From: Saprospiraceae bacterium
Lineage (GTDB): Bacteria; Bacteroidota; Bacteroidia; Chitinophagales; Saprospiraceae
Assembly (NCBI GenBank): GCA_020631235.1
Contig: JAHDHQ010000021.1
Coordinates: 1 to 64,000 of the forward strand
Reading direction: 5' to 3'
DNA length: 64,000 nucleotides
In this document: positions 16,441 to 24,361 of the stretch, piece by piece
How the letters are laid out: every line of letters starts with the position of its first letter
Numbering within the stretch: the stretch's first letter is position 1
Translations under genes and position numbers: made by a program
The notes under the pieces: model-generated
Databases searched by the model: none
The model's input: the letters and a program-made list of their open reading frames with translations, nothing else
Told to the model about the DNA's origin: nothing

Positions 16441-17078
16441 GGTATATTTAAAAATTTATGCGTCTGTACACTCATTTTCCATTGAGGATGTTCCTTGCAA
16501 TAATTGATGGTTTTAATGGAATTTACTTCCCAATCTTTACCGTCCATGGGTTGTAAATAAAAATGGTCGAAATTTAAATCTTTGTATTGTTCAGGCATAG
16601 CTCCTGGCTGGGGGAATACGAGTTTGAGTTCATTGCCTTGCTTAATTACAAGATCTGTGTTGGCCTTTGGGCTGACGGTGATCCAGTCTAAGTTTGTCGG
16701 CAATTCTTTTGTTCCATTCGTTTCGATGGCTACTGTAAAATCTGCCTTTTGCAAATAGCTTACTAGCTCATGATCTACTTGTAAGGCAGGTTCTCCGCCA
16801 GTGAGGACGATAAATTTTTGGGCCTGTTTTTCTTCAGCAGGAAAGAGGCTATGTATTTTATTAATCAGCTCTTGGAGTGCGTATTTGCCACCGTTTATTC
16901 CATCTGTACCCCAGAAACTCGTATCACAAAATTGGCAAATGGCCTTGTGTCGATCTTCCTCTAAGCCCGACCATAAATTACATCCGCTAAATCTGCAAAA
17001 TATAGCTGGAGTACCCGTATGATAACCTTCTCCTTGAAGTGTGTAATAGATTTCTTTTATAGCGTATTTTTTTGCCAA
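16437..17078 (-). CDS. queE: 7-carboxy-7-deazaguanine synthase
   Basis: A 213-residue radical SAM enzyme that makes 7-carboxy-7-deazaguanine in queuosine and other 7-deazaguanine pathways. The cluster-binding cysteines are C33-x14-C48-x2-C51, the long-insert form found in many QueE proteins. The substrate loop LQGEGYHTG, the SAM motif TGGEP and the C-terminal QTHKFLNIP also fit. Translation appears to start at TTG, 6 bases after the stop of the Rid-family gene; the encoded N-terminus MAKKYAIKEI matches the family. The stop codon lies inside the end of the heptad array. Confidence 0.93.
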   Translation of the reverse strand: MAKKYAIKEIYYTLQGEGYHTGTPAIFCRFSGCNLWSGLEEDRHKAICQFCDTSFWGTDGINGGKYALQELINKIHSLFPAEEKQAQKFIVLTGGEPALQVDHELVSYLQKADFTVAIETNGTKELPTNLDWITVSPKANTDLVIKQGNELKLVFPQPGAMPEQYKDLNFDHFYLQPMDGKDWEVNSIKTINYCKEHPQWKMSVQTHKFLNIP

Positions 17079-17084
17079 TGTCGT

Positions 17085-17471
17085 TTATTTATAAGCACTC
17101 ATTTCGATTTCTACAAGCATACTAGGGTCTAACAAACTTTTGACCACTAATAAAGTAGAAGCTGGGTCTATACCTGCAAAAAAGACGCCATGAATACTTG
17201 CTACTTCGTCAGCGATGGATGCATCGGTTACATACATCCGCGTCCGTATCACATCGTGTTTAGATGCACCTAATTCGTGCAGTGCAGCTTCCATTTTATC
17301 TAAGATGTATTTAGTTTGCTGTTTGTGGTCACCAGGGAATAGGGGCCCATTTGTATCGGAAGCAGTAGTTCCAGCAACTTCTATTAAAGGACCTATTTGT
17401 TTGGCTCGCGCATAAGCATATTTGCTCTCCCAAGATGTTCCAGATTTCACATGAGTTATTTTATGTTCCAT
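17085..17471 (-). CDS. Rid-family (YjgF-like) protein lacking the catalytic Arg
   Basis: A 128-residue RidA/YjgF-fold protein (VAGTTAS, RTRMYVTD, LVEIEMSAY). True RidA imine deaminases use an Arg in a PARxxxxV motif. Here the matching segment reads DPASTLLVV, so the Arg is missing. The enzyme is thus unlikely to be a standard imine deaminase and belongs to one of the Rid subgroups of uncertain function. It overlaps the preceding HAD gene by 11 bases and is followed 6 bases later by queE. Confidence 0.85.
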   Translation of the reverse strand: MEHKITHVKSGTSWESKYAYARAKQIGPLIEVAGTTASDTNGPLFPGDHKQQTKYILDKMEAALHELGASKHDVIRTRMYVTDASIADEVASIHGVFFAGIDPASTLLVVKSLLDPSMLVEIEMSAYK

Positions 17472-18033
17472 GATACAAAGATATGGCTTCTATAAACTCT
17501 GGCAGGCCATCAAAGATTAAATCTGGTTTGACTCCTTGATACTTATGATTGTTATTTACTAATACCGTATTCATTTTTACATTGTGTCCGAATTCCATAT
17601 CACTGCTTGTATCACCGACCATTACTGATTGGTTAAATCGAATATCAGGAAAAGCATCTTTAGCCAAAAAAGCCATTTCTGGGCTTGGCTTTCGGCAGTT
17701 TTGAAAATCAGTGGACAAGGCTTCACAAGTGAAAATTTCGTCAATGATCCCACCGTGGACAGCTATTTCTTCAGACATCTTTTCATGTATATCTAAAATA
17801 TCTTCGCGAGTCATAAGTTCTTTGCCTACGCCTTGTTGGTTAGTAATCATGATAAATCGGTCAAAGTAAGCCCGTGCAATAGCTAAAGCATCTAATACTC
17901 CTGGTAAGAATTCGAACGCTTCCCAGTTAAGAATGTAGCCATCCATATTGCGTTTATTGATAACTCCATCTCGATCTAGAAACAAGGTCCAGCCATCACC
18001 AATCTTAGGAATAAAACTTTCTTGGTATTTCAT
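17461..18033 (-). CDS. gmhB: HAD-IIIA phosphatase, GmhB-like
   Basis: A 190-residue HAD phosphatase with D20-R-D22-G-V as the catalytic motif, TNQQG as motif II, CRKPSP with the motif III Lys, and VGDTSSDME as motif IV. This is the family of D-glycero-D-manno-heptose 1,7-bisphosphatase and histidinol phosphatase. The usual four-ligand zinc loop is incomplete: one Cys before EALS and one before RKP are present, but the His and the other Cys are not. The GmhB call leans on the nearby gmhA-like gene and is less certain than the fold. Confidence 0.7.
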   Translation of the reverse strand: MKYQESFIPKIGDGWTLFLDRDGVINKRNMDGYILNWEAFEFLPGVLDALAIARAYFDRFIMITNQQGVGKELMTREDILDIHEKMSEEIAVHGGIIDEIFTCEALSTDFQNCRKPSPEMAFLAKDAFPDIRFNQSVMVGDTSSDMEFGHNVKMNTVLVNNNHKYQGVKPDLIFDGLPEFIEAISLYHGT

Positions 18034-18062
18034 ACTTCACAATAAGCATGTAAATTTAAACC

Positions 18063-18452
18063 ATGAGTATCCAAAAAGTAAATTTTAAATCATTTGATGA
18101 GTTTTTTGATTATTTACCTTTTGATCAAGCAGAAATCGTGTCAAGTTTGCGTGAAATCATAAAAGAAGCTGATCCTGACATTCAAGAAAAATTATCGTAC
18201 AATGTCCCTTTTTACGCTAAACAACAAAGCATCTGTTTTATTTGGCCCAGTGCTGTGCGATGGGGTGGAATAACTCAAGGGGTAGCTCTGGGATTTATCC
18301 GCGGTCTTGAGATGCAAAAAAGTTTTCCTTTGCTACAAATGGAAGGAAGAAAACAGATTGCACGACTGATCATACTTAAAGTGGATGATATTGACCATCT
18401 CATTATCCAATCGATGATTTATGAAGCTTTATATTTAGATGACCAAAATTGA
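18063..18452 (+). CDS. DUF1801-family protein (YdhG-like)
   Basis: A 129-residue protein with the DUF1801 pattern: an N-terminal helix (DEFFDYL, VSSLREII), then ADPDIQEKLSYNVPFYA and CFIWPSA strands. Members share the YjbR/CyaY-like fold and have no established reaction. It starts 29 bases from the divergently transcribed gmhB-like gene and is followed by thioredoxin on the same strand. No signal peptide is seen. Confidence 0.75.
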   Translation: MSIQKVNFKSFDEFFDYLPFDQAEIVSSLREIIKEADPDIQEKLSYNVPFYAKQQSICFIWPSAVRWGGITQGVALGFIRGLEMQKSFPLLQMEGRKQIARLIILKVDDIDHLIIQSMIYEALYLDDQN

Positions 18453-18518
18453 CAAAGCCAGCATTTAATTAAATGTGGACGGTTTATCTCACTTACCTTC
18501 GTATAAAATACGCCAAGG

Positions 18519-18884
18519 ATGTTTTGGAAAAAGAAAGAAAAATATCAAACTACTCAAATTACAGACGCAAACTTTAACGAGCTTGTGGCTCAATCTAAAG
18601 TCCCAGTTTTAATCGATTTTTATGCTGATTGGTGTGGACCTTGTAAGATTTTAGGACCTGTCATAGACGAATTAGCCGAAGAGTATGAAGGCAGGATTCT
18701 AGTGGCTAAAGTGGATACCGAAAGAAATCCTCAATTAAGCCATCATTTTAAAATAAAGTCTATTCCTACCATGATGATTTTTAACAAAGGCAAACTAGAG
18801 GAAGTTTATCGTGGCTTGGTCCCAAAACCAAATTTGGAAGAAATCTTAGATGCTTACTTGGTGGAAGGATCGGAAGAAGAATAA
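18519..18884 (+). CDS. trxA: Thioredoxin
   Basis: A 121-residue thioredoxin. The redox site WCGPC follows FYAD, and the cis-Pro motif SIPTMMIF is present. It has a short N-terminal extension (FWKKKEKYQ) but no signal peptide, so it is cytoplasmic. It reduces protein disulfides. It ends 5 bases from the stop of the convergent gmhA-like gene. Confidence 0.92.
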   Translation: MFWKKKEKYQTTQITDANFNELVAQSKVPVLIDFYADWCGPCKILGPVIDELAEEYEGRILVAKVDTERNPQLSHHFKIKSIPTMMIFNKGKLEEVYRGLVPKPNLEEILDAYLVEGSEEE

Positions 18885-18889
18885 GTAGC

Positions 18890-19462
18890 TTAGTCTACAA
18901 AGGCTAACTCAACCAGTTCGCATAAAATATGGCCGATTAAAATATGCATTTCTTGAATCCTCGGGGTTTCAGAAGAAGGGCAGTGTAAAATGATATCGCA
19001 ACATTGGACCATATCACCTTTATGCTGTCCCGTAAAACCAATCGTACTCATCGATAGAGACCGTGCTTTTTTTAGTGCATTGACTACATTAATCGAGTTG
19101 CCAGATGTCGATAAACCGATCAAGACATCACCCGGTTTGCCGTAGGCCTCGATAGCTCTTGAATACACTTCTTCAAAACTGTAATCATTAGCCACGGAGG
19201 TCATAAACGATGAATTAGTATGTAATGCTTCAGCGGGCAAAGGTCTTCGTTCGCGAAGAAACCGACCGCTTAGCTCACAAGCTATATGCTGAGCATCAGC
19301 AGCACTGCCGCCATTGCCACAGAGGTATAGGCTTCCTCCTTTTTTAATTGATTTTATAATATAATCGGCAGCCAATTCCAAATCAGAAAGTAGTTTTTTA
19401 TCACTTTTTAAAGCAGCAACCGCTGATTGATGGCTTTGGATTATATCGTTAATTTTACTCAA
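18890..19462 (-). CDS. gmhA: Phosphoheptose isomerase (SIS domain)
   Basis: A 190-residue SIS-domain protein matching sedoheptulose-7-phosphate isomerase, the first step to ADP-heptose for the LPS core. GNGGSAADAQH, ACELSGRF, SVANDYSFE and STSGNS are the characteristic blocks, and the metal ligands His and Glu lie in AQHIACE. It seems to start with TTG 20 bases after the glycosyltransferase stop, forming the distal end of that operon. The gmhB-like gene is nearby on the same strand. Confidence 0.88.
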   Translation of the reverse strand: MSKINDIIQSHQSAVAALKSDKKLLSDLELAADYIIKSIKKGGSLYLCGNGGSAADAQHIACELSGRFLRERRPLPAEALHTNSSFMTSVANDYSFEEVYSRAIEAYGKPGDVLIGLSTSGNSINVVNALKKARSLSMSTIGFTGQHKGDMVQCCDIILHCPSSETPRIQEMHILIGHILCELVELAFVD

Positions 19463-19482
19463 GTTGCTGATGATATAAGTGC

Positions 19483-20415
19483 TTAAATAATTTTTTCTAT
19501 TCTGTAGTTGTTCCGATCTGTGGCATTTCTGGTAATTAATTCGGCAAGGAAACCAGCAATAAATAATTGGACACCTAAAATCAACATCAAGATTCCAAAA
19601 AAGAACAAAGGTCTATCGTCGATTCCGCCCACTCCATATATAAATTTTATAAGCGTAAGGTAGCTTAAAATTCCAGCACCAACAAGGCTAAATAATATGC
19701 CTACAGCTCCAAAAAAATGCATAGGCCTTTTACCAAATTTACCTACAAACATAATCGAGGCTAGATCTAAAGGACCATTAATAAATCGAGACAAACCGAA
19801 TTTTGTGGTTCCATATTTTCTTGCCTGATGTTGCACTACCTTTTCCCCTATATTTTTAAATCCTGCCCATTTAGCAATCACTGGGATGTATCGATGCATT
19901 TCGCCATAGACCTCAATATTTTTGACTACAGCATGCTTATAGGCTTTAAGACCACAATTCATGTCATGAAGTTTTATGCCTGACATCTTGGTCGTCATAA
20001 AATTATACAGCTTCGTTGGTATAGTTTTAGAGAGCGGATCATATCGTTTTTTCTTCCACCCAGATACTAGATCATAGCCGTCTTCGATTACCATTCTATA
20101 CATTTCTGGTAACTCATCAGGACTATCTTGAAGATCGGCGTCCATGGTAAAAACTACATCGCCACTTACCTGTTCGAAAGCCGTATTTAAAGCTGCAGAT
20201 TTACCGTAATTCCTTCGGAATTTTATGGCTTTTAAAACTGGATATTTTTCTTGTAGATTTTCTATAATTTGCCAAGAATTATCCGTGCTACCATCATCAA
20301 CCATCCAAACTTCATAACTGAATGAATGTTCTGTCATAACACGATCAATCCATGCCATTAATTCGGGCAAAGATTCTTCTTCATTTAATAATGGTATAAC
20401 TATGGATATTTGCAT
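19483..20415 (-). CDS. Family 2 glycosyltransferase with two membrane helices (DPM1/GtrB-like)
   Basis: A 310-residue glycosyltransferase of the polyprenyl-phosphate sugar transferase type. The GT2 domain (about 1-220) has VIPLLNEEESL, VDDGSTDNS and the DADLQD metal motif. Two C-terminal hydrophobic segments (about 232-255 and 268-292) anchor it. Relatives move glucose, mannose or aminoarabinose onto undecaprenyl phosphate, but the sugar is not readable here. It starts 1 base after the DUF4199 stop and forms an operon with DUF4199, the dihydroorotase-like and BatA-like genes. Confidence 0.85.
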   Translation of the reverse strand: MQISIVIPLLNEEESLPELMAWIDRVMTEHSFSYEVWMVDDGSTDNSWQIIENLQEKYPVLKAIKFRRNYGKSAALNTAFEQVSGDVVFTMDADLQDSPDELPEMYRMVIEDGYDLVSGWKKKRYDPLSKTIPTKLYNFMTTKMSGIKLHDMNCGLKAYKHAVVKNIEVYGEMHRYIPVIAKWAGFKNIGEKVVQHQARKYGTTKFGLSRFINGPLDLASIMFVGKFGKRPMHFFGAVGILFSLVGAGILSYLTLIKFIYGVGGIDDRPLFFFGILMLILGVQLFIAGFLAELITRNATDRNNYRIEKII

Positions 20416-20416
20416 A

Positions 20417-20953
20417 TTAAGCGTTGCTGCTTTTCATTACTGCTGCAACAATCAGGCTAATTATTGCACCAATTACTAAACTGAAGAAAAAATTAGCAAT
20501 GGTTGCTCCTATGGTAATCATTTGATCCTTGCTGAGTAAATCTTCCTTAGCTTGTTCCATCGCTAAATCCATCGCTTCATTACCATCAGTACCAAGCATT
20601 CCGGAGAATGCTCCTGAGACAGTATCCATAGCTTCTAAAGCTACTTGCTTAGCTAAATCATTGAGATCTGGTTGAATGAAGTTGTATTGCAAGAAAATAA
20701 CAAGCTGCCAAATGGCCATGGCAATGGACATGGCTACAAATGCAGCAACAAATGCATCACCAAAACTTATCGTTCCGCCATTAATAGATCTTTGTTGCTT
20801 GGTAGCTAATACCATGATAACTATGATGATGATGTAGGGTAGGCTTGACATCCATTTTATGTATGCTTCTGGAGCAACAAACCCAAGAAGGATGGTTAAT
20901 AATGCGCTAATGCCTCCACCTATCAGTCCGTATTTTAAAGCTGGATTTTCCAT
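20417..20953 (-). CDS. DUF4199 membrane protein
   Basis: A 178-residue membrane protein with three to four hydrophobic segments (about 8-30, 35-50, 65-88 and 148-172), matching the DUF4199 family that is common in Bacteroidota. Function is unknown. It lies between the dihydroorotase-like gene and the glycosyltransferase with gaps of 3 and 1 bases, so it is translated from the same transcript. This gene order is familiar in other Bacteroidota. Confidence 0.8.
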   Translation of the reverse strand: MENPALKYGLIGGGISALLTILLGFVAPEAYIKWMSSLPYIIIIVIMVLATKQQRSINGGTISFGDAFVAAFVAMSIAMAIWQLVIFLQYNFIQPDLNDLAKQVALEAMDTVSGAFSGMLGTDGNEAMDLAMEQAKEDLLSKDQMITIGATIANFFFSLVIGAIISLIVAAVMKSSNA

Positions 20954-20956
20954 AAT

Positions 20957-22219
20957 TTATTGATTTATACTTATTGTTTGATTATATATAGTTGCTATTA
21001 CTTTCCCTGTCATTTTTTCTCCAAAATAAGGGGAATTATCACTTTTTGACAAATTTGATTCTTGGTTAAAAGTCCAAGTTTCAGCTGGATCAAATATAGT
21101 TAAATTAGCAGCACTTTTTTCTTCGATTTTAGGTGCTTCAAGCCCAAGAACTCGATAAGGATTATTAGATAAACAAGGAATCCATTCTTCTAAACTTAAA
21201 CTATCTTTTAGTGCGATATTGAGTTTTGGAAATAAGGTTTGTAATCCAATAGCTCCTTTAGAAGTCTCGCTAAACTCTTTGGCTTTCATTTCTTTTTCTA
21301 GAGGGACATGGTTCGAGCTAATGATGTCTAGCGTACCATCTTTAACTGCTTTAATAAGTGCTTTTCTATCGGATTGAGCCCTTAAAGGTGGTTGTATTTT
21401 CCACTGAGCATTAAAATTCAACAAATCCTCATCACTGGCTACTAGGTGTTTATAGCTGACAGAAGCAAATAAGTTTGATTGTTTTTTCTTGGCTGATTTA
21501 AATGCGTCAAGGCCTAATTTGCTGCTGATTAGATGCAATAATAATTTTGATTGACTATAATGTGCCAAACTAGTGGTTTCGTCAACCACTATTTTTTCAA
21601 AAATATCGGGGCTGCCTTTTAGTCCGAGCTGTACATTAATGTCACCTTCATGCATCTGACTTTTATGGATCATATCGTGGTCAGCCGGATGATGGATGAT
21701 TAATCCTTCAAATCCCTTAGCATAATCTAAAGCACGCAGAAGCATAGCTTTAGAGATAGCATGTTGGATGCCGTTAGTAAAGCCTACAGCGCCGGACAGT
21801 GACATGTCATAAAATTCGGTAATTTCTTCGCCGTTTAGTCCTTTGGAAAGGGCTGCTAATGGATAAAAATGTACCGATTTAGAAGATTGTGATTGTATGA
21901 AATTTACGCTTGTACTATTGTCAATAACTGGAGATAAGTCAGGCATAATAGCTAAACCAGTAAAGCCACCCGCTTGTGCTGTAGCTGCTAAGCTTTCAGC
22001 CGTTTCTCGATGTTCGAAACCTGGCTGCCCTGCATGAGTGCCGATATCTAACCAACCTCCAGAAACGTAAACATTACTAAATTCATGTTTGGCTTTTGTT
22101 TTAATAGCGGTTTTCGAAATGGTAGTGATAATACCTTTGTCAATTAAGATATCAGCTCTTTTTTTGTGCCACTTAGATGTGGGATCTATGATGTAAGCTT
22201 TTCTTAATATAAGTTTCAT
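20957..22219 (-). CDS. Dihydroorotase-like amidohydrolase with degenerate metal site
   Basis: A 420-residue amidohydrolase-fold protein resembling dihydroorotase (pyrimidine synthesis). The usual D-x-H-x-H metal motif reads DIGTHAGQPG, so the first His is lost, and the late TDHAPH motif reads SSNHVPL, so the catalytic Asp is Asn. This argues that it is not an active dihydroorotase. Bacteroidota commonly carry such a second, degenerate copy, often annotated pyrC. The ATG at 22219 is chosen over a TTG two codons upstream. It is operonic with the BatA-like gene (about 20 bases before) and with DUF4199. Confidence 0.82.
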   Translation of the reverse strand: MKLILRKAYIIDPTSKWHKKRADILIDKGIITTISKTAIKTKAKHEFSNVYVSGGWLDIGTHAGQPGFEHRETAESLAATAQAGGFTGLAIMPDLSPVIDNSTSVNFIQSQSSKSVHFYPLAALSKGLNGEEITEFYDMSLSGAVGFTNGIQHAISKAMLLRALDYAKGFEGLIIHHPADHDMIHKSQMHEGDINVQLGLKGSPDIFEKIVVDETTSLAHYSQSKLLLHLISSKLGLDAFKSAKKKQSNLFASVSYKHLVASDEDLLNFNAQWKIQPPLRAQSDRKALIKAVKDGTLDIISSNHVPLEKEMKAKEFSETSKGAIGLQTLFPKLNIALKDSLSLEEWIPCLSNNPYRVLGLEAPKIEEKSAANLTIFDPAETWTFNQESNLSKSDNSPYFGEKMTGKVIATIYNQTISINQ

Positions 22220-22238
22220 AGGCAACTAGCTGATCAAA

Positions 22239-24257
22239 TTAAGTTTTCCAGAATCGAAGAATAAGTGTTTCAATACCTAAAAATACCAAAGCTAGTATTA
22301 AAAATAATCTCCAGAGAAATATTCCTTGTTCTCTTTCTTTAATAATTTTCGCCAAATTGTCATTATCTGCTTGATCGAGTACAGCCACTTGATCGCCAAA
22401 TTTTTCACTTAATTCACTAGGTTTATAACAGCTAACTTCAGATTCTTTACGATTGTAATTAAAAGCTAATTGTTTAATAGACTCACCATTTTTGGTAATG
22501 TCATAGAATCCAGCAGCAGGGATTTCATCAAGCGTCGTGATTTGTGTAAAATTACCCTGATTGACTTGTTGTGGTATGAAGTCTATATTGCCGGATATCT
22601 TGTACAGCATTTCGGTATCATCACCTGAATTTTTAACTTTAATATTGTTTGCTTTCCCAAGGGTATAGGCATCTGGTGTTTTAGCGGCTTGAGATAAAGA
22701 CATTTTGTATATCATCGGGACAAAAATCTCTGCATTTTCTACCAAAGGATTTATTTCTCTTTCTAATGATGAAGCACAAATAAAAACTTGACCATCTCCT
22801 GTTTTATATTTACTCAAAAATGGACTTCCATCTCTATATTTTAAGAGATGTTCACCTCCATTTGCCGCAAAATTGGTAAATACAAAGTTTCCATTAGTAG
22901 TCGGTAGGTTTATATTTTTGTTCAATGTTGCGAACACTTTATTAAAGACAAACTCTTCTGTATTTATCTTTAAGACTTCTCGTTGAGCATCCTCCCATTG
23001 TGTAATGCTATTTACTTTTAGACTTGTTAGAAGTTGGTTGTATTCCTCTTTGTTCCCATTTTTAGATGGGAATATGCTTAGATTGCCGCCTTTGTTTACA
23101 TAAGCTTTTAGTTCAGATATCAGGCCTGAGCTCAGAGTGTTTAGGTCATCTAATATGATCAGACTGTATTGATCCAGTTCATTGTAATTTATGTTGTTTA
23201 CATTGGCATGGCTCAGGGTCATTTCTTCGACACCGGTAAAAAGCGCTTTTAAGTATCTATTTTGTTTTTGATCAAATATGGACAATACATTGGCATTATC
23301 TTGAATAGAAATACTCATGTGATACACATCGTCAAATTGAATAGGATAGTCATCCATGCTCAAGCTAATGGCTTGGGTTCCTGCTTTGGAAAAACTGAGT
23401 TCTAGGGTGTCTACTTTAGTTTGACCAGCTAAAATGTTCAGCGTGCCTGATGGCTTATTTTGTCCATTTTGTTGGATATTAATTCGCACATTTTCTTGAT
23501 CTTCTTGACCTTGATTAGTAATCTCGATGATCATTTGGTTTACCTGGTTTAGTAGTGGGGTAGGACTGACTAAATAGGCTGTGTCTATGCTTAAGTTGCT
23601 GTTTTGTACGGACTGAAATGGGATAAGTTGTAAAGTGTAACTGGTGTCTATCGTGGTGGGAAATTGGCTGATATTTTTCTGAAAATCGGATAAAAGATAA
23701 AAGCTTTTATCTCCTTTCAATTCCTTAAAACTTTGTACCATTCTATTGACCACTAAATCGAGATCCTTCACCGAAGGAGTGATCGCTATTGCTTCAATGC
23801 TGGCTAGAGCTTCTTCCTTAGTTAATATCCTAGAACTGACTCCCGAATAGTTATGCGTCAGGATTTGAAATCTATCGGTTTCGTTATAAGCATCAATGAT
23901 TTGCTCGGCTTTGAGTTTTGCTTTGTCTATTAGAGGAATATCTCTCGATAGTGCATTCATGCTGTAAGAATTGTCTACAAAGACACTCACAAGTTTTCGT
24001 TCGAGATTTTTCTTTTTATTGGCAATATACGGTTGGGCAAAAGCAAATATTAAGGCAGCTACGGCCAATAATCTCATTAAAAGCACTAAAAAATTTCTGA
24101 GTTTTCGACGTGCATTTCTTTCATCTTTTAATTCACGTAAAAAACGCACATTAGTAAATAATACTTTTTTGTACTTCCTGAAATGAAACAAGTGTATTAT
24201 TATCGGTATGGCTAGCGCCAAAAGTCCCCACAAAAATGCTGGCTGTAAAAATTGCAT
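22239..24257 (-). CDS. BatA-N-terminal/VWA-like membrane protein
   Basis: A 672-residue protein that starts with the BatA-type double membrane segment (about 6-28 and 56-76, with HLFHFRKYKKV between) found in aerotolerance-related proteins. A von Willebrand A-like region follows with the D-x-S-x-S metal site VDNSYSM near 93-99. A long extracytoplasmic part and a last membrane helix (about 648-668) complete it. Family members are common in Bacteroidota; their role is unsettled. It is the first gene of the operon leading to the glycosyltransferase and has a promoter box just upstream. Confidence 0.8.
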   Translation of the reverse strand: MQFLQPAFLWGLLALAIPIIIHLFHFRKYKKVLFTNVRFLRELKDERNARRKLRNFLVLLMRLLAVAALIFAFAQPYIANKKKNLERKLVSVFVDNSYSMNALSRDIPLIDKAKLKAEQIIDAYNETDRFQILTHNYSGVSSRILTKEEALASIEAIAITPSVKDLDLVVNRMVQSFKELKGDKSFYLLSDFQKNISQFPTTIDTSYTLQLIPFQSVQNSNLSIDTAYLVSPTPLLNQVNQMIIEITNQGQEDQENVRINIQQNGQNKPSGTLNILAGQTKVDTLELSFSKAGTQAISLSMDDYPIQFDDVYHMSISIQDNANVLSIFDQKQNRYLKALFTGVEEMTLSHANVNNINYNELDQYSLIILDDLNTLSSGLISELKAYVNKGGNLSIFPSKNGNKEEYNQLLTSLKVNSITQWEDAQREVLKINTEEFVFNKVFATLNKNINLPTTNGNFVFTNFAANGGEHLLKYRDGSPFLSKYKTGDGQVFICASSLEREINPLVENAEIFVPMIYKMSLSQAAKTPDAYTLGKANNIKVKNSGDDTEMLYKISGNIDFIPQQVNQGNFTQITTLDEIPAAGFYDITKNGESIKQLAFNYNRKESEVSCYKPSELSEKFGDQVAVLDQADNDNLAKIIKEREQGIFLWRLFLILALVFLGIETLILRFWKT

Positions 24258-24265
24258 ATATGCCG

Positions 24266-24273
24266 CAAAAATA
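24266..24273 (-). promoter_or_regulatory. -7 promoter box of the BatA-like operon
   Basis: TATTTTTG on the minus strand fits TAnnTTTG and ends 8 bases before the ATG at 24257, which implies a very short 5' leader. Confidence 0.4.
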
Positions 24274-24361
24274 TAATTATAAAAGTATATGTGTCATAAA
24301 GCCGGTCATAAAACGAATAAGGAAAGGTTAAAGTATACTTTCTACACTTAAAAATGTCCAA

